The translations under genes were made by a program, and so were the position numbers. A stretch of 64,000 nt of DNA from positions 10,844,110 to 10,908,109 of the forward strand of contig JAKTNV010000014.1 of NCBI GenBank assembly GCA_022747635.1, given 5' to 3'. The notes beneath the pieces are model-generated. The model did no database searches. It was not told where the DNA came from and saw only the letters and a program-made list of their open reading frames with translations. How positions within the stretch are numbered: the first letter of the stretch is position 1; every line of letters starts with the position of its first letter. Shown in pieces: positions 24,500-34,297 of the stretch. The stretch is from Hetaerina americana (lineage: Eukaryota; Arthropoda; Insecta; Odonata; Calopterygidae).

Positions 24500-25500
24500 A
24501 CTGAGGTCTCCGATGCTTTATGCAACCAAGTGCCCCGATTCTTTGGCCAAGTGATGGCGTTAGGGAGCTGTTTCACCCACTCAAGGAGAAATAGAAAACA
24601 CACAAGAAGAAAGATGTTAGTATAGCAATCATACAACATCATATAGGATAAGAACAGTGCGTTTCGTGGCACGCCTATCCCATAGTTCGCCGGACGAGAC
24701 AATTAAAGTAATGATTCGCATCGAGCCGTGTCTATCATGTCAGTCTATAAGGCAAGATAATTCTGGCAAAATTTGCAATCTCCTTCCACTGCACCACGAC
24801 CCGGAGGACGACTGATATTTCTTAAATCGAACTAAAGAGGATTACAACCACAGGATGGGCATCCTTGCGTCGCACCAAAAGCGATTAAATCTTAATCTGC
24901 GTCCAGGGAGGAGAATCACAGAGCCCGGTCTGGACTGTGGGACTCCGCGGGACCGCGTAAGGCGGAGGATCATTCTGTTTCCACAGCCTTGAAAAAAAAT
25001 CCACCGGCGCAGACGGCTGACGAAGGGCTCTGGTGGGAGTTGATCGAAGGGGGGGCACAAATATGTTTCAGTCAATCTGTCCTGTTTGTGTTTAAGCGTG
25101 CAAAATAAGCCTAACGCAGACGAGAGCACGTAACGAGAATTAACTCATATTCCATGCCGCACGGCTGCTTAAACGCTTTTGAAAGGACGTGTGCACACTG
25201 CGTCCTCCGGCAAACGAATTGATAGCTTTGAAACATATATCTGATAACGGGATGAAAGAGGAACAGAGCAATTATGAAAACAAATGGAAACAATCTAATT
25301 TCAATTTATAAAACTTAAACCATCTAATACATTGTATTAAAACTAAGGAATTAGTAAACGGATCTACTGTGACATTTTTCTGTACTCCATAATCAGATTG
25401 GAATTTTCCAGAAAGTATGCTCTCCTTCCATTATATTATTGATTAATCAGAAAAAGTTAACCTCAATGTTTAAAGCAATAAATCAGACGCAAACAATGAC
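24500..25500. other. Unannotated DNA
   Basis: No gene is recognised. The stretch 24840-25060 is moderately GC-rich. Confidence 0.4.
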
Positions 25501-25551
25501 ATATAGCGCATACATATACATATATATATATTATATAAATATATATATATA

Positions 25552-25580
25552 TTAGCTGAATACCCGGCTTTGCACGGGTT
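25552..25580 (-). other. Helitron 3' terminus: hairpin plus CTAA end
   Basis: On the minus strand the end reads ACCCGTGCAAAGCCGGGT (palindromic arms ACCCG/CGGGT), then ATTCAG, then CTAA, followed by T in a TA-rich target. Helitrons characteristically end in a short GC hairpin followed by CTRR and insert between A and T. It lies about 85 nt past the end of the helicase frame, in the expected orientation. Confidence 0.82.
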
Positions 25581-25662
25581 AGGGAGAAACAATAATATAA
25601 ATATACTACATAAATAAAAACAACAAATTATAAAGTACAATAATACACTACTTCATACAAAT

Positions 25663-27770
25663 TTAAGAATCTTTTTTATTTAACACCTGTTTATAAACTA
25701 CATTTTTTGTTTCATATCCAGGAGAAAGAATATATAAATTTTTAGGCGAACCTACTCTGGAGCAAGCAACATAAAGTTGCCCGTGGCTAAAACATGGCGA
25801 TCTTAGATCAACACCACAAAACTTTAAAGACTGTCCCTGTGATTTATTAATGGTAATTGAAAAAGCTAGCCGGACTGGAAACTGTAATCTTTTAAAGTTG
25901 AAGGGAAGATCAGTTGGGATTAGAGGTATCCGTGGAATAAAAATTATTTCACCTTTTCCTTTTCCAGTTAAAATGACTGCCTGGATTATATTTTTCATTA
26001 ATTTTGTCACACACAATCGTGTCCCATTCCAGATTTTTGGTGGATCTAAATTTCGCAATAAAATGATTGGAGATCCTACTTTAAGTATAAGGCGATGTTG
26101 TGGCAATTCAGCTGGATCAAGTGAATTTAGGAATTCCGTTGGATAATTGACGGCTTCGTCAGCATCCACTACGGTATCAACCGTTTTATATTCAATCACG
26201 TCTCCTGGCAGCATGGCTAGTATCTCCTTGTTAATTTCATTAACATCATCGTTCTTAGGAGCAAGAATGGCTCTTTCTCGCAACCATTCTAAATTTTTAT
26301 AATTTTGATTAACGTTAGGATAGACTGTTTGTACCATATCGCGGACAGTTTTCACCGATACACATAAATCTGATGACAATTTTATCATACCAGATGCTTC
26401 AATAACTAATCTATCTTCTCCAATCTCCAAAAGTTTATTTGCAAAATTTTGAGCATTCCCATCTCTTAAGAGGATTCGCATGTTTTGTTTAAGGCTAATT
26501 TCTTGGACATGATTCCATAGAACAGAATGTTTTAAACAGGCATAAATTTCATCGGCTAGAGTCGATTTTGGAATGACAGGCAGAGTTTGACGGAAGTCTC
26601 CACATAGGAGTACCAGAGCTCCTCCCATTCAACTGCAGTTTCCTCTAAGATCTTGAAGTGTTGCGTTGAGGGCCTCAAGAGATTTTTCATGAGCCATCGT
26701 ACACTCATCCCATACTATCAATTTACATTCTATAAGGACTTGTGCCTGGCCGCTTGTTTTATTTATGTGACATGTGGGATTTTCTGGTCGGGAAATATTA
26801 AGGGGCAACTTAAGGGCAGAGTGGGCTGTTCTTCCTCCTTCCATGAATGTCGCTGCAATACCTGAAGATGCAACGGCTAGAGCAATTTCTCCATGAACCC
26901 TGATTTCAGCGAGAACTGAATTAATTAAAAATGTTTTTCCCGTGCCACCAGCAGCATCAAGAAAAATGATACCTCCTTCTTGTTTATCTACTTGATCCAT
27001 TATTGTTTCGTACGCGAATTTCTGATCTTCATTAAGAAGTGGCTTTTTATCCGCGATGTATGCTTCTAAGTCTAAGACATTGTAGCTAGTTTCACGGATA
27101 TAATCTGGATAAAATACACCCTGTTGATCTTGTACAGGTGCAAAAAGACCGAGTTCCACTAAAGTCTTGTTAACCATGGTGATACACTTTTCCTCCAAAA
27201 TAATCAAAGTTTTATTAAAAATGTCGGAGTTAAACGTAATATCCAATGTAGGATTTTCACTTCGAACTTTAGCCAGTATATCCTCACTCATTGATTCTTT
27301 ATATTTTTCCCATATTGTTGTTGGGTTATATGGATTACAGGAGGTTATTATGATGGCAAACAAAATTCGGATTTGTCCTGGAAGAGAAATCAAACTGGCC
27401 TTTCGCAATGAGTCATCCCAGTGTTGATCTCCTTCTAGCAACCCTAAATTCTGGCAAGCTTCTCTGAATGTCTCACATATTTCTCCGTTTACCGTTCTTA
27501 ATTCTGCAAATGAGCGAGGTCCTCTAATGGAATGTAGAAGCATTCTTAAAAAATAACATTCGGCGTTGTTAGGATGGACTGTGTAGACTCGGCCCAATGC
27601 GTCACATGAATAAATATTATTCTCAGGATCAAAGTTGCCCATTTTTCTTCTACAAAAGACTTTCCTTGATGTATTCCACGTATAATATCTCGGCAATTCT
27701 GAATACAATAGTGTTCTTGCAAAAGTATCCTGCTGGCATAGTTGGAAAAATGCTGTTTCTATGACAGCAA
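25663..27770 (-). pseudogene. Helitron Pif1-like helicase domain, split by one stop codon
   Basis: The minus-strand frame reads from about 27770 to 25663, with one in-frame TGA at 26629-26631. The first part (to 26629) has FFQLCQQDTFARTLLY and LPRYYTWN at its start, then the Walker A block GGTGKT, motif Ia SSGIAATFMEGGRTAHS, and Walker B VWDECTMAH. The second part starts MGGALVLLCGDFRQTLPVIP (motif III) and ends with FSITINKSQGQSL and GQLYVACSRVGSPKNLYIL (motifs V and VI). This is the Pif1-family helicase fused to Rep in Helitron transposases. The Rep (HUH) domain and 5' end are absent; the sequence stops about 60 nt before the RTE LINE. Apart from the stop no frameshift is seen, so inactivation is recent, or the stop reflects a sequencing error. 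Confidence 0.92.
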
Positions 27771-27811
27771 AAAAGTAAACAAATTACATACATACAAAAA
27801 AACACTCTCCT

Positions 27812-27831
27812 TTATATATATATATATATAA
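27812..27831. repeat. (TA)n tract at RTE 3' end
   Basis: Ten TA units directly abut the 3' end of the RTE. They may be its tail or part of a (TA)n target, because a TA tract also flanks its 5' end. Confidence 0.85.
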
Positions 27832-30800
27832 GTAAGTAATCTACCGGTTAAGGTAGGTTTTTGGACGGACACAACTACCAAACAAATATTTTATTACTCC
27901 TAACAAAACACAAAATCAATCATCCTACTCTATATCAGGTCCCTCTTCATCTCTGAGTACTTCCTTCCTCCCTTCATCCCGTCCAACAGCCCTATCCTGT
28001 TCCTTCCCTTTCCTCTTTTGCCCAACATTCTACCCTCTATCACAGTCTTCAACACCCCACTGCCGGTCAACACCCCCTTCATCCACTTTTCCTGCCTCCA
28101 TAGGATTTCTCCCAACAAACCCCTCTCTTCGCCCACCATACCAAGTACTTCCTCATTTGTTTTCTTCTCTGTCCATTTCACCTTCTCCATTCTTCTCCAC
28201 ACCCACATTTCAAAAGCCTCCAATCTACGTCTATCCTCCTGCTTCAATGACCACGTTTCCGCTCCGTACATAGCTACGCTCCATATCAAAGCTTTTACGA
28301 GTCTTTTCTTAACATCCTTACTCAAAGTCCCTGTCATCAAATCCCTCCTCCTTGTGAAAGCCTCTTTGCCTAGCGCAATTCTTCTCCTTACGTCCCTACT
28401 ACTTTCACCGTGTTGGTCCAAAACACTACCGAGATACGTAAACTGTTCTACCTGCTCTAGCTTTTGCCCTCCTATTTTAATGTTAAGCTTGGCCTTTTTC
28501 TTTCTAGAAAATCGCATAACCTTTGTTTTATTAATATTGATTCTCATCCCATACCTGTCGCACTGAATTTCCAATTCACTAAGCAATGCTTGCAGCCCCT
28601 TGGCTGACTGACAAACTAAAGCTTGGTCATCAGCAAACCTAACTGATTTTACGAAATCCCCGCCCACTTTCATTCCTACCTCGAGTTCTTCCCATGCCTT
28701 TTTGATCATTTCTTCTGCGTACAGGTTGAACAGCAACGGTGATAATGGGCAACCCTGCCTTACACCCCTTCCTAACACTGCCCATCCTGACTCCTCGTTT
28801 CCCACCCTCACCTGAGCAGTCTGAGACATGTACAGGTTGCGGATTAGCCTCCTTTCCCTCCAATCTATTCCTATTTTCTGCAATATACTCATTAGTTTTT
28901 CCCAATTTACTCTATCAAACGCTTTTTCGAAATCTACGAAACAGGCAAATACCTCCTGGTTGTGTTCTATATTCCTCTCGATTAATAATCTCATTACTGC
29001 AATGGCATCACGCGTACCTCTCCCCTTCCTAAACCCAAACTGATCATCCCCTAAGTAATCATTTGCCCTACTCTCTATCCTTTTGTTTATGATCCTGAGA
29101 ACAACCTTAGCTGCGTGGGATATCAAACTAATTGTCCTATAGTCCTCACATGACGTGGCCTTTACCTTTTTCGGAATAGGAACTAAAACTGATCTCACAA
29201 AGTCTTCCGGCCAGATTCCCTCCTCATAAATACTACGGATCAGCCCATATAGCCTCTCCCTCCCACATTTTCCTAAGCATTTCAAAAGTTCCACGGGAAT
29301 GTTATCTACCCCCACGGCCTTATTTAGTTTCATCTCCCTTAATGCCCTTTCTATCTCATTGTCTAGTATGCCTGGACCTAAGCTATCTTCCTCTACGTCA
29401 TGTTCCTTTTCAATGTCTAACTTTGTTGGTCTAAGCTCTTTACTATACAGTTCTTCTACATATTCCTTCCATCTCACTTGGATCTTTCCTGCGTCAACTA
29501 TTACCTTACCGGCCTTATCTCTAACTGCTATTGTTGATCTCCCTTTCTTACTTCCCGATAAAGATTTAACTATGCTGTAAAGCGCACCGATTTCCCCCTT
29601 CCTCTGCAGACTTTCCATATTCTCGCACTGCGTCTTCCACCATGCTTCCTTTGATTTATTTGTTGCCCGCCTCAATTTATTGTTCAATTCTTTGTACTTC
29701 ATTTTGCCTAATTCTGTATTTATATTCTTCCATTTTCGCCGCTCATCCATTTTTGTAATCATCTCATCCGTGATCCATGGTTTACGAGTCCTTTTAGCGT
29801 TAACGGTTCCAATAGTGTCTTTTGCCGCTTTAGACAACCCTTTTTTGATACATTCCCATTTTTCTTCAATAGTACTTAGCTCTTTACCGTCCTCCATGAT
29901 TTTCTCTACCGCCTGTTTGTATTCCTTTCTTTTCAACCCATTTAATGCTTCTACATTCCATTTTCTAACTCGCCGCCCCTGCCTTATCTTTTTAAAACGT
30001 ACGCTACATTTCATAACAACTAAATTGTGGTCTGAGTCCGCATCCGCTCCCGGGAAGCTGTGGGAATTTATCACACTGTTCCTAAACCTGTGTCTAACAA
30101 GGATATAATCTAGCTGATATCTTCCCGAGTCACCTGGCATTTTCCATGTATACCTGCGTCTTTTGTGGTGTCTGAACCAAGTGTTGGTGATAACTAACCC
30201 CTGTCTCCTGCAGAACTCAACTGCCTTCTCCCCGCGGTCATTCCTCGTGCCTAAACCGTAGTCCCCCACCTCATCACCATCTCTTCCTTCGCCTACTGTC
30301 GCATTCCAATCCCCCATCACTATCAAATGTTTCCCTGCAGGAACACATGCAATCATGTCCTCTAACTGATCGTATATCCTATCGACCTCTTCTTCCTTAT
30401 GGTTGCTCGGTGGCATGTATACCTGGATAATAACTAAGTTCGTCGGTTCTGCTTTTATCTCCACTAGTAGTATTCTATCCGTTACCTGCTCTATGTTGAC
30501 TACGCTTCTTCCTACCTCTTCATTTAATACTATGGCAACCCCTCGTTGGCTCTCGTCCCCACCGCTGTATATTATTCTATACTTATCACTCCAGTAATCC
30601 CCGCTATCTTTCCATCTCACCTCGCATAGACCTAAAATATCTATATTTCCCCTTTCCATCTCTCGCTTAACATTCTCCAATTTCCCTGTCCTCATCATTG
30701 TCCTAACATTCCACGTTCCTATTCTAACTAATTTGGTTTTCTTCTCCTGCGTCTTCTGTCCTGCTGCTGCTGGTTTTCCCTTGCAAGGGTTTCGTGGGAT

Positions 30801-31192
30801 GACGACCGCGGAAGCCTTGCCTCCCCCGCTGCCGGGCACGAGACACGGCCGATTGGGCCGAGCCCCGTGGTTGCCAGGACTCAAAATATCTCTATTGTCC
30901 ATCATATTTTTCTAGGGAATGATAATTGAGGTGGTTTCCCGTTGCCTTCCTCAATAGTGTTTTTAACGTGACACCATCACTTACTGGCCGCCCCACTGGG
31001 GTCAGACGCCATTGCAGCCGCCTCACTGAGGAACAGACGCTGCGTGGACTACCTTTCGTCTGGCTCCTAACCTTCGACCTATCTGGCATGGGTGACCCTA
31101 CCAGGAGCAATTTTTATTACTCCCGCCAGTACAGCTCTAGGGGTCATCGGAACGTACAAGCCCTTCCACCACGTCAAGGTTGTAGTCCGGGG

Positions 31193-31196
<4 letters not shown>
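27832..31196 (-). mobile_element. Apparently full-length RTE-clade LINE
   Basis: The element is about 3.37 kb, within the usual size of RTE LINEs. It has a 5' untranslated region of about 290 nt (31196-30906), one long ORF, a short 3' UTR and the 3' end ACCGGTAGATTAC shared with the truncated copy at 20.2 kb. Both ends abut (TA)n, consistent with insertion into a TA-rich target, so the TSD cannot be delimited. Confidence 0.9.
27930..30905 (-). CDS. RTE-clade LINE polyprotein: AP endonuclease + reverse transcriptase (intact, 991 aa)
   Basis: The product nicks target DNA and copies the element RNA at the nick (target-primed reverse transcription). The N-terminal apurinic-type endonuclease (about residues 58-300) shows GTWNVRTM (Asn66), LCEVRW (Glu95), MGDWNATVG (Asp199/Asn201), QLDYILV and SDHNLVVM (His293). 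The reverse transcriptase (about 530-870) shows NKAVGVDNIPVELLK, GFRKGRGTRDA, FVDFEKAFDRVNW (656-668), [12 protein letters not shown] (716-727), the catalytic FADD at 757-760 and YLGSVLDQ. The C-terminal region includes LIWSVAMYGAETWSLK and RRLEAFEMWVWRRM. There are no stops or frameshifts over 991 codons and all catalytic residues are present, so this copy could be active. The start is taken as the first ATG of the frame; a later Met is possible because the first 55 residues are Gly/Pro/Lys-rich and poorly informative. Confidence 0.93.
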   Translation of the reverse strand: MMDNRDILSPGNHGARPNRPCLVPGSGGGKASAVVIPRNPCKGKPAAAGQKTQEKKTKLVRIGTWNVRTMMRTGKLENVKREMERGNIDILGLCEVRWKDSGDYWSDKYRIIYSGGDESQRGVAIVLNEEVGRSVVNIEQVTDRILLVEIKAEPTNLVIIQVYMPPSNHKEEEVDRIYDQLEDMIACVPAGKHLIVMGDWNATVGEGRDGDEVGDYGLGTRNDRGEKAVEFCRRQGLVITNTWFRHHKRRRYTWKMPGDSGRYQLDYILVRHRFRNSVINSHSFPGADADSDHNLVVMKCSVRFKKIRQGRRVRKWNVEALNGLKRKEYKQAVEKIMEDGKELSTIEEKWECIKKGLSKAAKDTIGTVNAKRTRKPWITDEMITKMDERRKWKNINTELGKMKYKELNNKLRRATNKSKEAWWKTQCENMESLQRKGEIGALYSIVKSLSGSKKGRSTIAVRDKAGKVIVDAGKIQVRWKEYVEELYSKELRPTKLDIEKEHDVEEDSLGPGILDNEIERALREMKLNKAVGVDNIPVELLKCLGKCGRERLYGLIRSIYEEGIWPEDFVRSVLVPIPKKVKATSCEDYRTISLISHAAKVVLRIINKRIESRANDYLGDDQFGFRKGRGTRDAIAVMRLLIERNIEHNQEVFACFVDFEKAFDRVNWEKLMSILQKIGIDWRERRLIRNLYMSQTAQVRVGNEESGWAVLGRGVRQGCPLSPLLFNLYAEEMIKKAWEELEVGMKVGGDFVKSVRFADDQALVCQSAKGLQALLSELEIQCDRYGMRININKTKVMRFSRKKKAKLNIKIGGQKLEQVEQFTYLGSVLDQHGESSRDVRRRIALGKEAFTRRRDLMTGTLSKDVKKRLVKALIWSVAMYGAETWSLKQEDRRRLEAFEMWVWRRMEKVKWTEKKTNEEVLGMVGEERGLLGEILWRQEKWMKGVLTGSGVLKTVIEGRMLGKRGKGRNRIGLLDGMKGGRKYSEMKRDLI

Positions 31197-31271
<75 letters not shown>
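31197..31271. repeat. (TA)n microsatellite at RTE 5' end
   Basis: About 37 pure TA units between the RTE 5' end and foldback C. Confidence 0.95.
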
Positions 31272-31272
<1 letters not shown>

Positions 31273-31305
31273 GATTGTACGGAAAAACTCACACGAGCGG
31301 CACAA

Positions 31306-31490
31306 TAATGGGCTGACACAACATCACCCGAATAGAATAGAATAGCAACATTTAAAAGGACACTCACACGGTAAATTCAGTCTCTCTTGAAGAAGGCCTC
31401 TGAGAGGGCCGTAAGCTCGAACAATTTACCGTGTGAGTGTCCTTTTAAATGTTGCTATTCTATTCTATTTGTGTTATATTTTGTCAGCCC

Positions 31491-31494
<4 letters not shown>
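31306..31494. repeat. Foldback C: 72-bp inverted repeat capped by a hammerhead-like hairpin
   Basis: The left arm (31306-31377) and the reverse complement of the right arm (31423-31494) match at 67 of 72 positions by hand count. The 45-nt centre holds a single core at 31386-31415: CTTGAAGA, one A, a GGCC/GGCC stem, GTAA, then palindromic AGCT followed by C. The arms act as a very long stem I. A GTGTGAGTGTCCTTTT box lies 17 nt after the core and its mirror lies in the left arm. (TA)n tracts lie close by on both sides. Confidence 0.85.

Positions 31495-31566
<72 letters not shown>
31495..31566. repeat. (TA)n microsatellite, SINE tail
   Basis: Pure TA between foldback C and a minus-strand SINE body. 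Confidence 0.95.
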
Positions 31567-31570
<4 letters not shown>

Positions 31571-31681
31571 CTCATTCAAATGGAAATAGATAAAAGGAAA
31601 AGGGATAGGAATACACATAAAAGACGGGCACAGGAGAGGTGGGGAAGGCGAAATCGAGCAGATCACATGGGTAAAAATATT
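31567..31681 (-). repeat. 5'-truncated copy of the (TA)n-tailed SINE
   Basis: The stretch matches the body at 24288-24405: AATACTCATT, AAATAGATAA, GGAAAAGGGATAGGAA, ACACATAAA, CACAGGAGAGGTGG and AATCGAGCAGAT in the same order and spacing. The tRNA-like head is absent. The 3' tail on the minus strand is the adjacent (TA)n. Confidence 0.75.
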
Positions 31682-31689
31682 AAAATGCC

Positions 31690-33710
31690 GTATTGATCGT
31701 AGTAAAATGAATATTGCCGTGGTTATCGTTTCCCACAGTTGAACATAGACTTGGAAACTATTTTTATCGAAATGGCCAACTTCTCCGCACTTACGATATA
31801 AATATTGCAAAAAAACGATTTGTGAACGGCTCATAAACATAAGGATAATTGCCTCGGGTATTTTCTTGCAGAGACGAAGCAATGGCTTTAATCTTCTTAT
31901 GCCTCTCTCTTTTATTCGCCTTGAATTTCCTTATTCAGAGCAAGATACTAATTGAAGAACATGAAACGAATTAATTATCATAACGTCTTAGTCTAAGGAA
32001 GCGTCAAGTCATCGCTGGGAACCTTCGTGATTTGAATCACTCCCTGATATCTATTCCACGATGAGTATTCCAACATGTAACATTACAATCCGTAAAAATA
32101 AAATCCCCCTACTCTTCGGGGTTTCGGTATATATTACGGAAATGATCGACGGGTCGCTTAGAAATAATGCATAATGGATTCTGTCCAGGCCAATACTTGG
32201 GTCTCATTCGGCGGAAGACCATTGCGCTCGCGCTCAGTCCCAATCAAGGACCAGCGGTAAGAATTTTAACCAGGTATCCCTTTCCCAGAGCCGATGCACA
32301 GCGTTGCGACGACCTATGTTCGGAATAGCCGAGAGGGAGGAGAAATTATTATGCCCATAATGCATCATGGAAAATCCTAATAGCCTCTCAGGAAGCCATT
32401 TTTTGAGCACTCCGTTCAATTTAAGATCAAAATCCAAATCGAAATATTATCAATTGTAAATTTTTTTCCTTGAAACAGGAGGTCTGCCCTTGACAGACCC
32501 GACCGAGTATCTCGTAAGTTGGTACCTCTGACGTCGACGCGTTGAATTCGCTTTATGTGACAGCGCTCTGTCGTGTTATTTAGGGCAACGGAATATTTAA
32601 GTAAATTCCCGATTCAGAGTGCCGCAGAGAACGCCCCTAGACTTGCTGCTTTTTTTTTGCAAAAGAGTGCAGAGCACTTTGCCGAGATGCAGAGTAGGCC
32701 CACTGACGGCCTTTTCCCTCCAAGCCCCTACCTTTCATTCTCCTCGACCCCATTTCTCACTCAACCCTGATGGAGCATGCGACCTTTTCTCCATAGGAGT
32801 TTTCGGAATAACTAATCCCGGGTGCTAGAAGTGATTTCCCTTCTTCTTTATGACACTGCACGTGCTGCCAATGACAGCCTCAGAGAACACGCGCAGGCGT
32901 ACAAGTTTGCCAAAATTGTACGAGTTGGTGGTAGGGGTGGTTCGATAAACTTAATGAACAAGGGAGACTGTTTTATTTATACAAAAATCCCTTATTTTAA
33001 TATTTACTCCAGAAATAAATTTAACTCATCACGATCAGGAGATGGAATAACCTTGTTGTTGAAGAATATTTTAGCAGTTACCCTATATTCTATCAACAGC
33101 GGGTGCCATCCCTACTTATTTAAGCGAAAAGGCATACAAATTTTTATCATAGCATGAACTCATGTACCATATTACCATGAATAATGGTCCACTTGACGAG
33201 CGCAGTGGCTTGACCCGAAAACTAACAATGGAAAAATGGCGAAGACCACCATCCAGTTCCCTTGACTACGTGAACATTGAAAGTATCTCGTTCAAAGCAG
33301 ACGATTCAAAGAATAACGAACGATCATAGGTTGTGGGTTTCGAATTAATTAGTGTACGTAACGCCTTCCTCAAAAAATTAAGTTACAAAAATAGAGACGT
33401 ATGAATAATGAATGAGGAAAACTATGTAATCATGCACTAAAATTTTATTCGACTAGTTTCAACGCATGGGTTTAATCTTTAGGTACCTAAAGATAACGTC
33501 TGTGTGTTGGGACTAGTTGTACATACAGGTATATCAATAAAAGTCATAGGAATTCATTACGATCCTCATTTTATGACTATGAACTCCCCCATATTTGAGC
33601 CTGAAAAACACTGAGCTTAGATTAGGAATAGGAGTTCGAAATGACAGGGAAAACCTAATCTCTATTATAGCAAAATCATTAAATTTAAATGATAGTGAAC
33701 GCGGCATCCG
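31690..33710. other. Unannotated DNA
   Basis: No gene or recognised repeat. Confidence 0.4.
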
Positions 33711-33716
33711 TTCAAT

Positions 33717-34297
33717 ATTATTGCATTCTGAAGGATCTCAGGTTTTCCCGGCGTATGGTATTGAAGAAGTTCTCTCGGGTTTCCCACCGGGTCAGATTAC
33801 AGTACACCGACGTTTCGATGGCTGACTCTGCCATCGTCTTCAGGGTGAAGTTCAGAGCAGAGCAGAAAAAAGGCCTGGTATTTATACACTCCGCCAAGGC
33901 TCAGGTGTGCCCTGATTGGTCGGAAGCGTTAATGTGCTCCGCTACGGCCAATCGGGCGCGTTTCCGTGCATTTTTTATTTTCTTTAGCACTGGCTTCCAA
34001 GTGTTACTGATTTGGAAGCCGTTGTCTCCGTTGAAATTGTTGATGTCTAGTCGGATTTCAACGGCTTCTTTCACCACGCGATCCCAGTAGCCGTTGGCGT
34101 GGCATAGCCTCTTCGTGCCGGTAAAGTTGATTCTGTGGTCGTTATAATGCCGTGGTCGGAAAGTGTAAATACCAGGCCTTTTTTATGCTCTGAATTTCTC
34201 CCTGAAGACGATAGCAGAGTCAGCCATCGAAACGTCGGTGTACTGTAACCTGACCCGATGGGATACCCGAGAGAACTTCTTGAATTATTGCATTCTG
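33717..34297 (-). mobile_element. Short Penelope-like element (PLE) insertion with inverted terminal repeats and a 14-bp TSD
   Basis: ATTATTGCATTCTG occurs at 33717-33730 and again at 34284-34297, giving a target-site duplication around a 553-bp insert. Inside, 33764-33858 and the reverse complement of 34187-34281 match at 89 of 95 positions and form inverted terminal repeats. Each repeat carries the hammerhead-like core (minus 33811-33843; plus 34202-34234): CTGAAGA, C, stem GATGGC/GCCATC, GAAA, ACGT, C. In the left copy CACC and GGTG flank it as a stem I. Between the arms lies coding sequence on the minus strand (separate entry). Size and structure indicate a 5'-truncated PLE copy. Confidence 0.85.
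33901..34145 (-). pseudogene. C-terminal part of a Penelope-like protein (distal GIY-YIG endonuclease region)
   Basis: The minus-strand frame gives a segment containing INFTGTKRLCHANGYWDR, VVKEAVEIRLD, NNFNGDNGFQISNTWKP and VLKKIKNARKRARLAV, ending at a stop near 33907. The order 'R..KEA.EI....NNFN.D.GF.IS..W.P' is the pattern found after the GIY-YIG nuclease in Penelope-like proteins, where the Glu of the KEA segment belongs to the nuclease domain. Only this end survives, because the insertion is truncated. The reverse transcriptase and N-terminal nuclease motifs are absent. Confidence 0.75.

Noticed and set aside
28018..30108. Plus-strand frames inside the RTE (28018-28566, 29299-29580, 29680-30108)
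   Set aside because: They are antisense shadows of the RTE polyprotein, which has all expected motifs on the minus strand.
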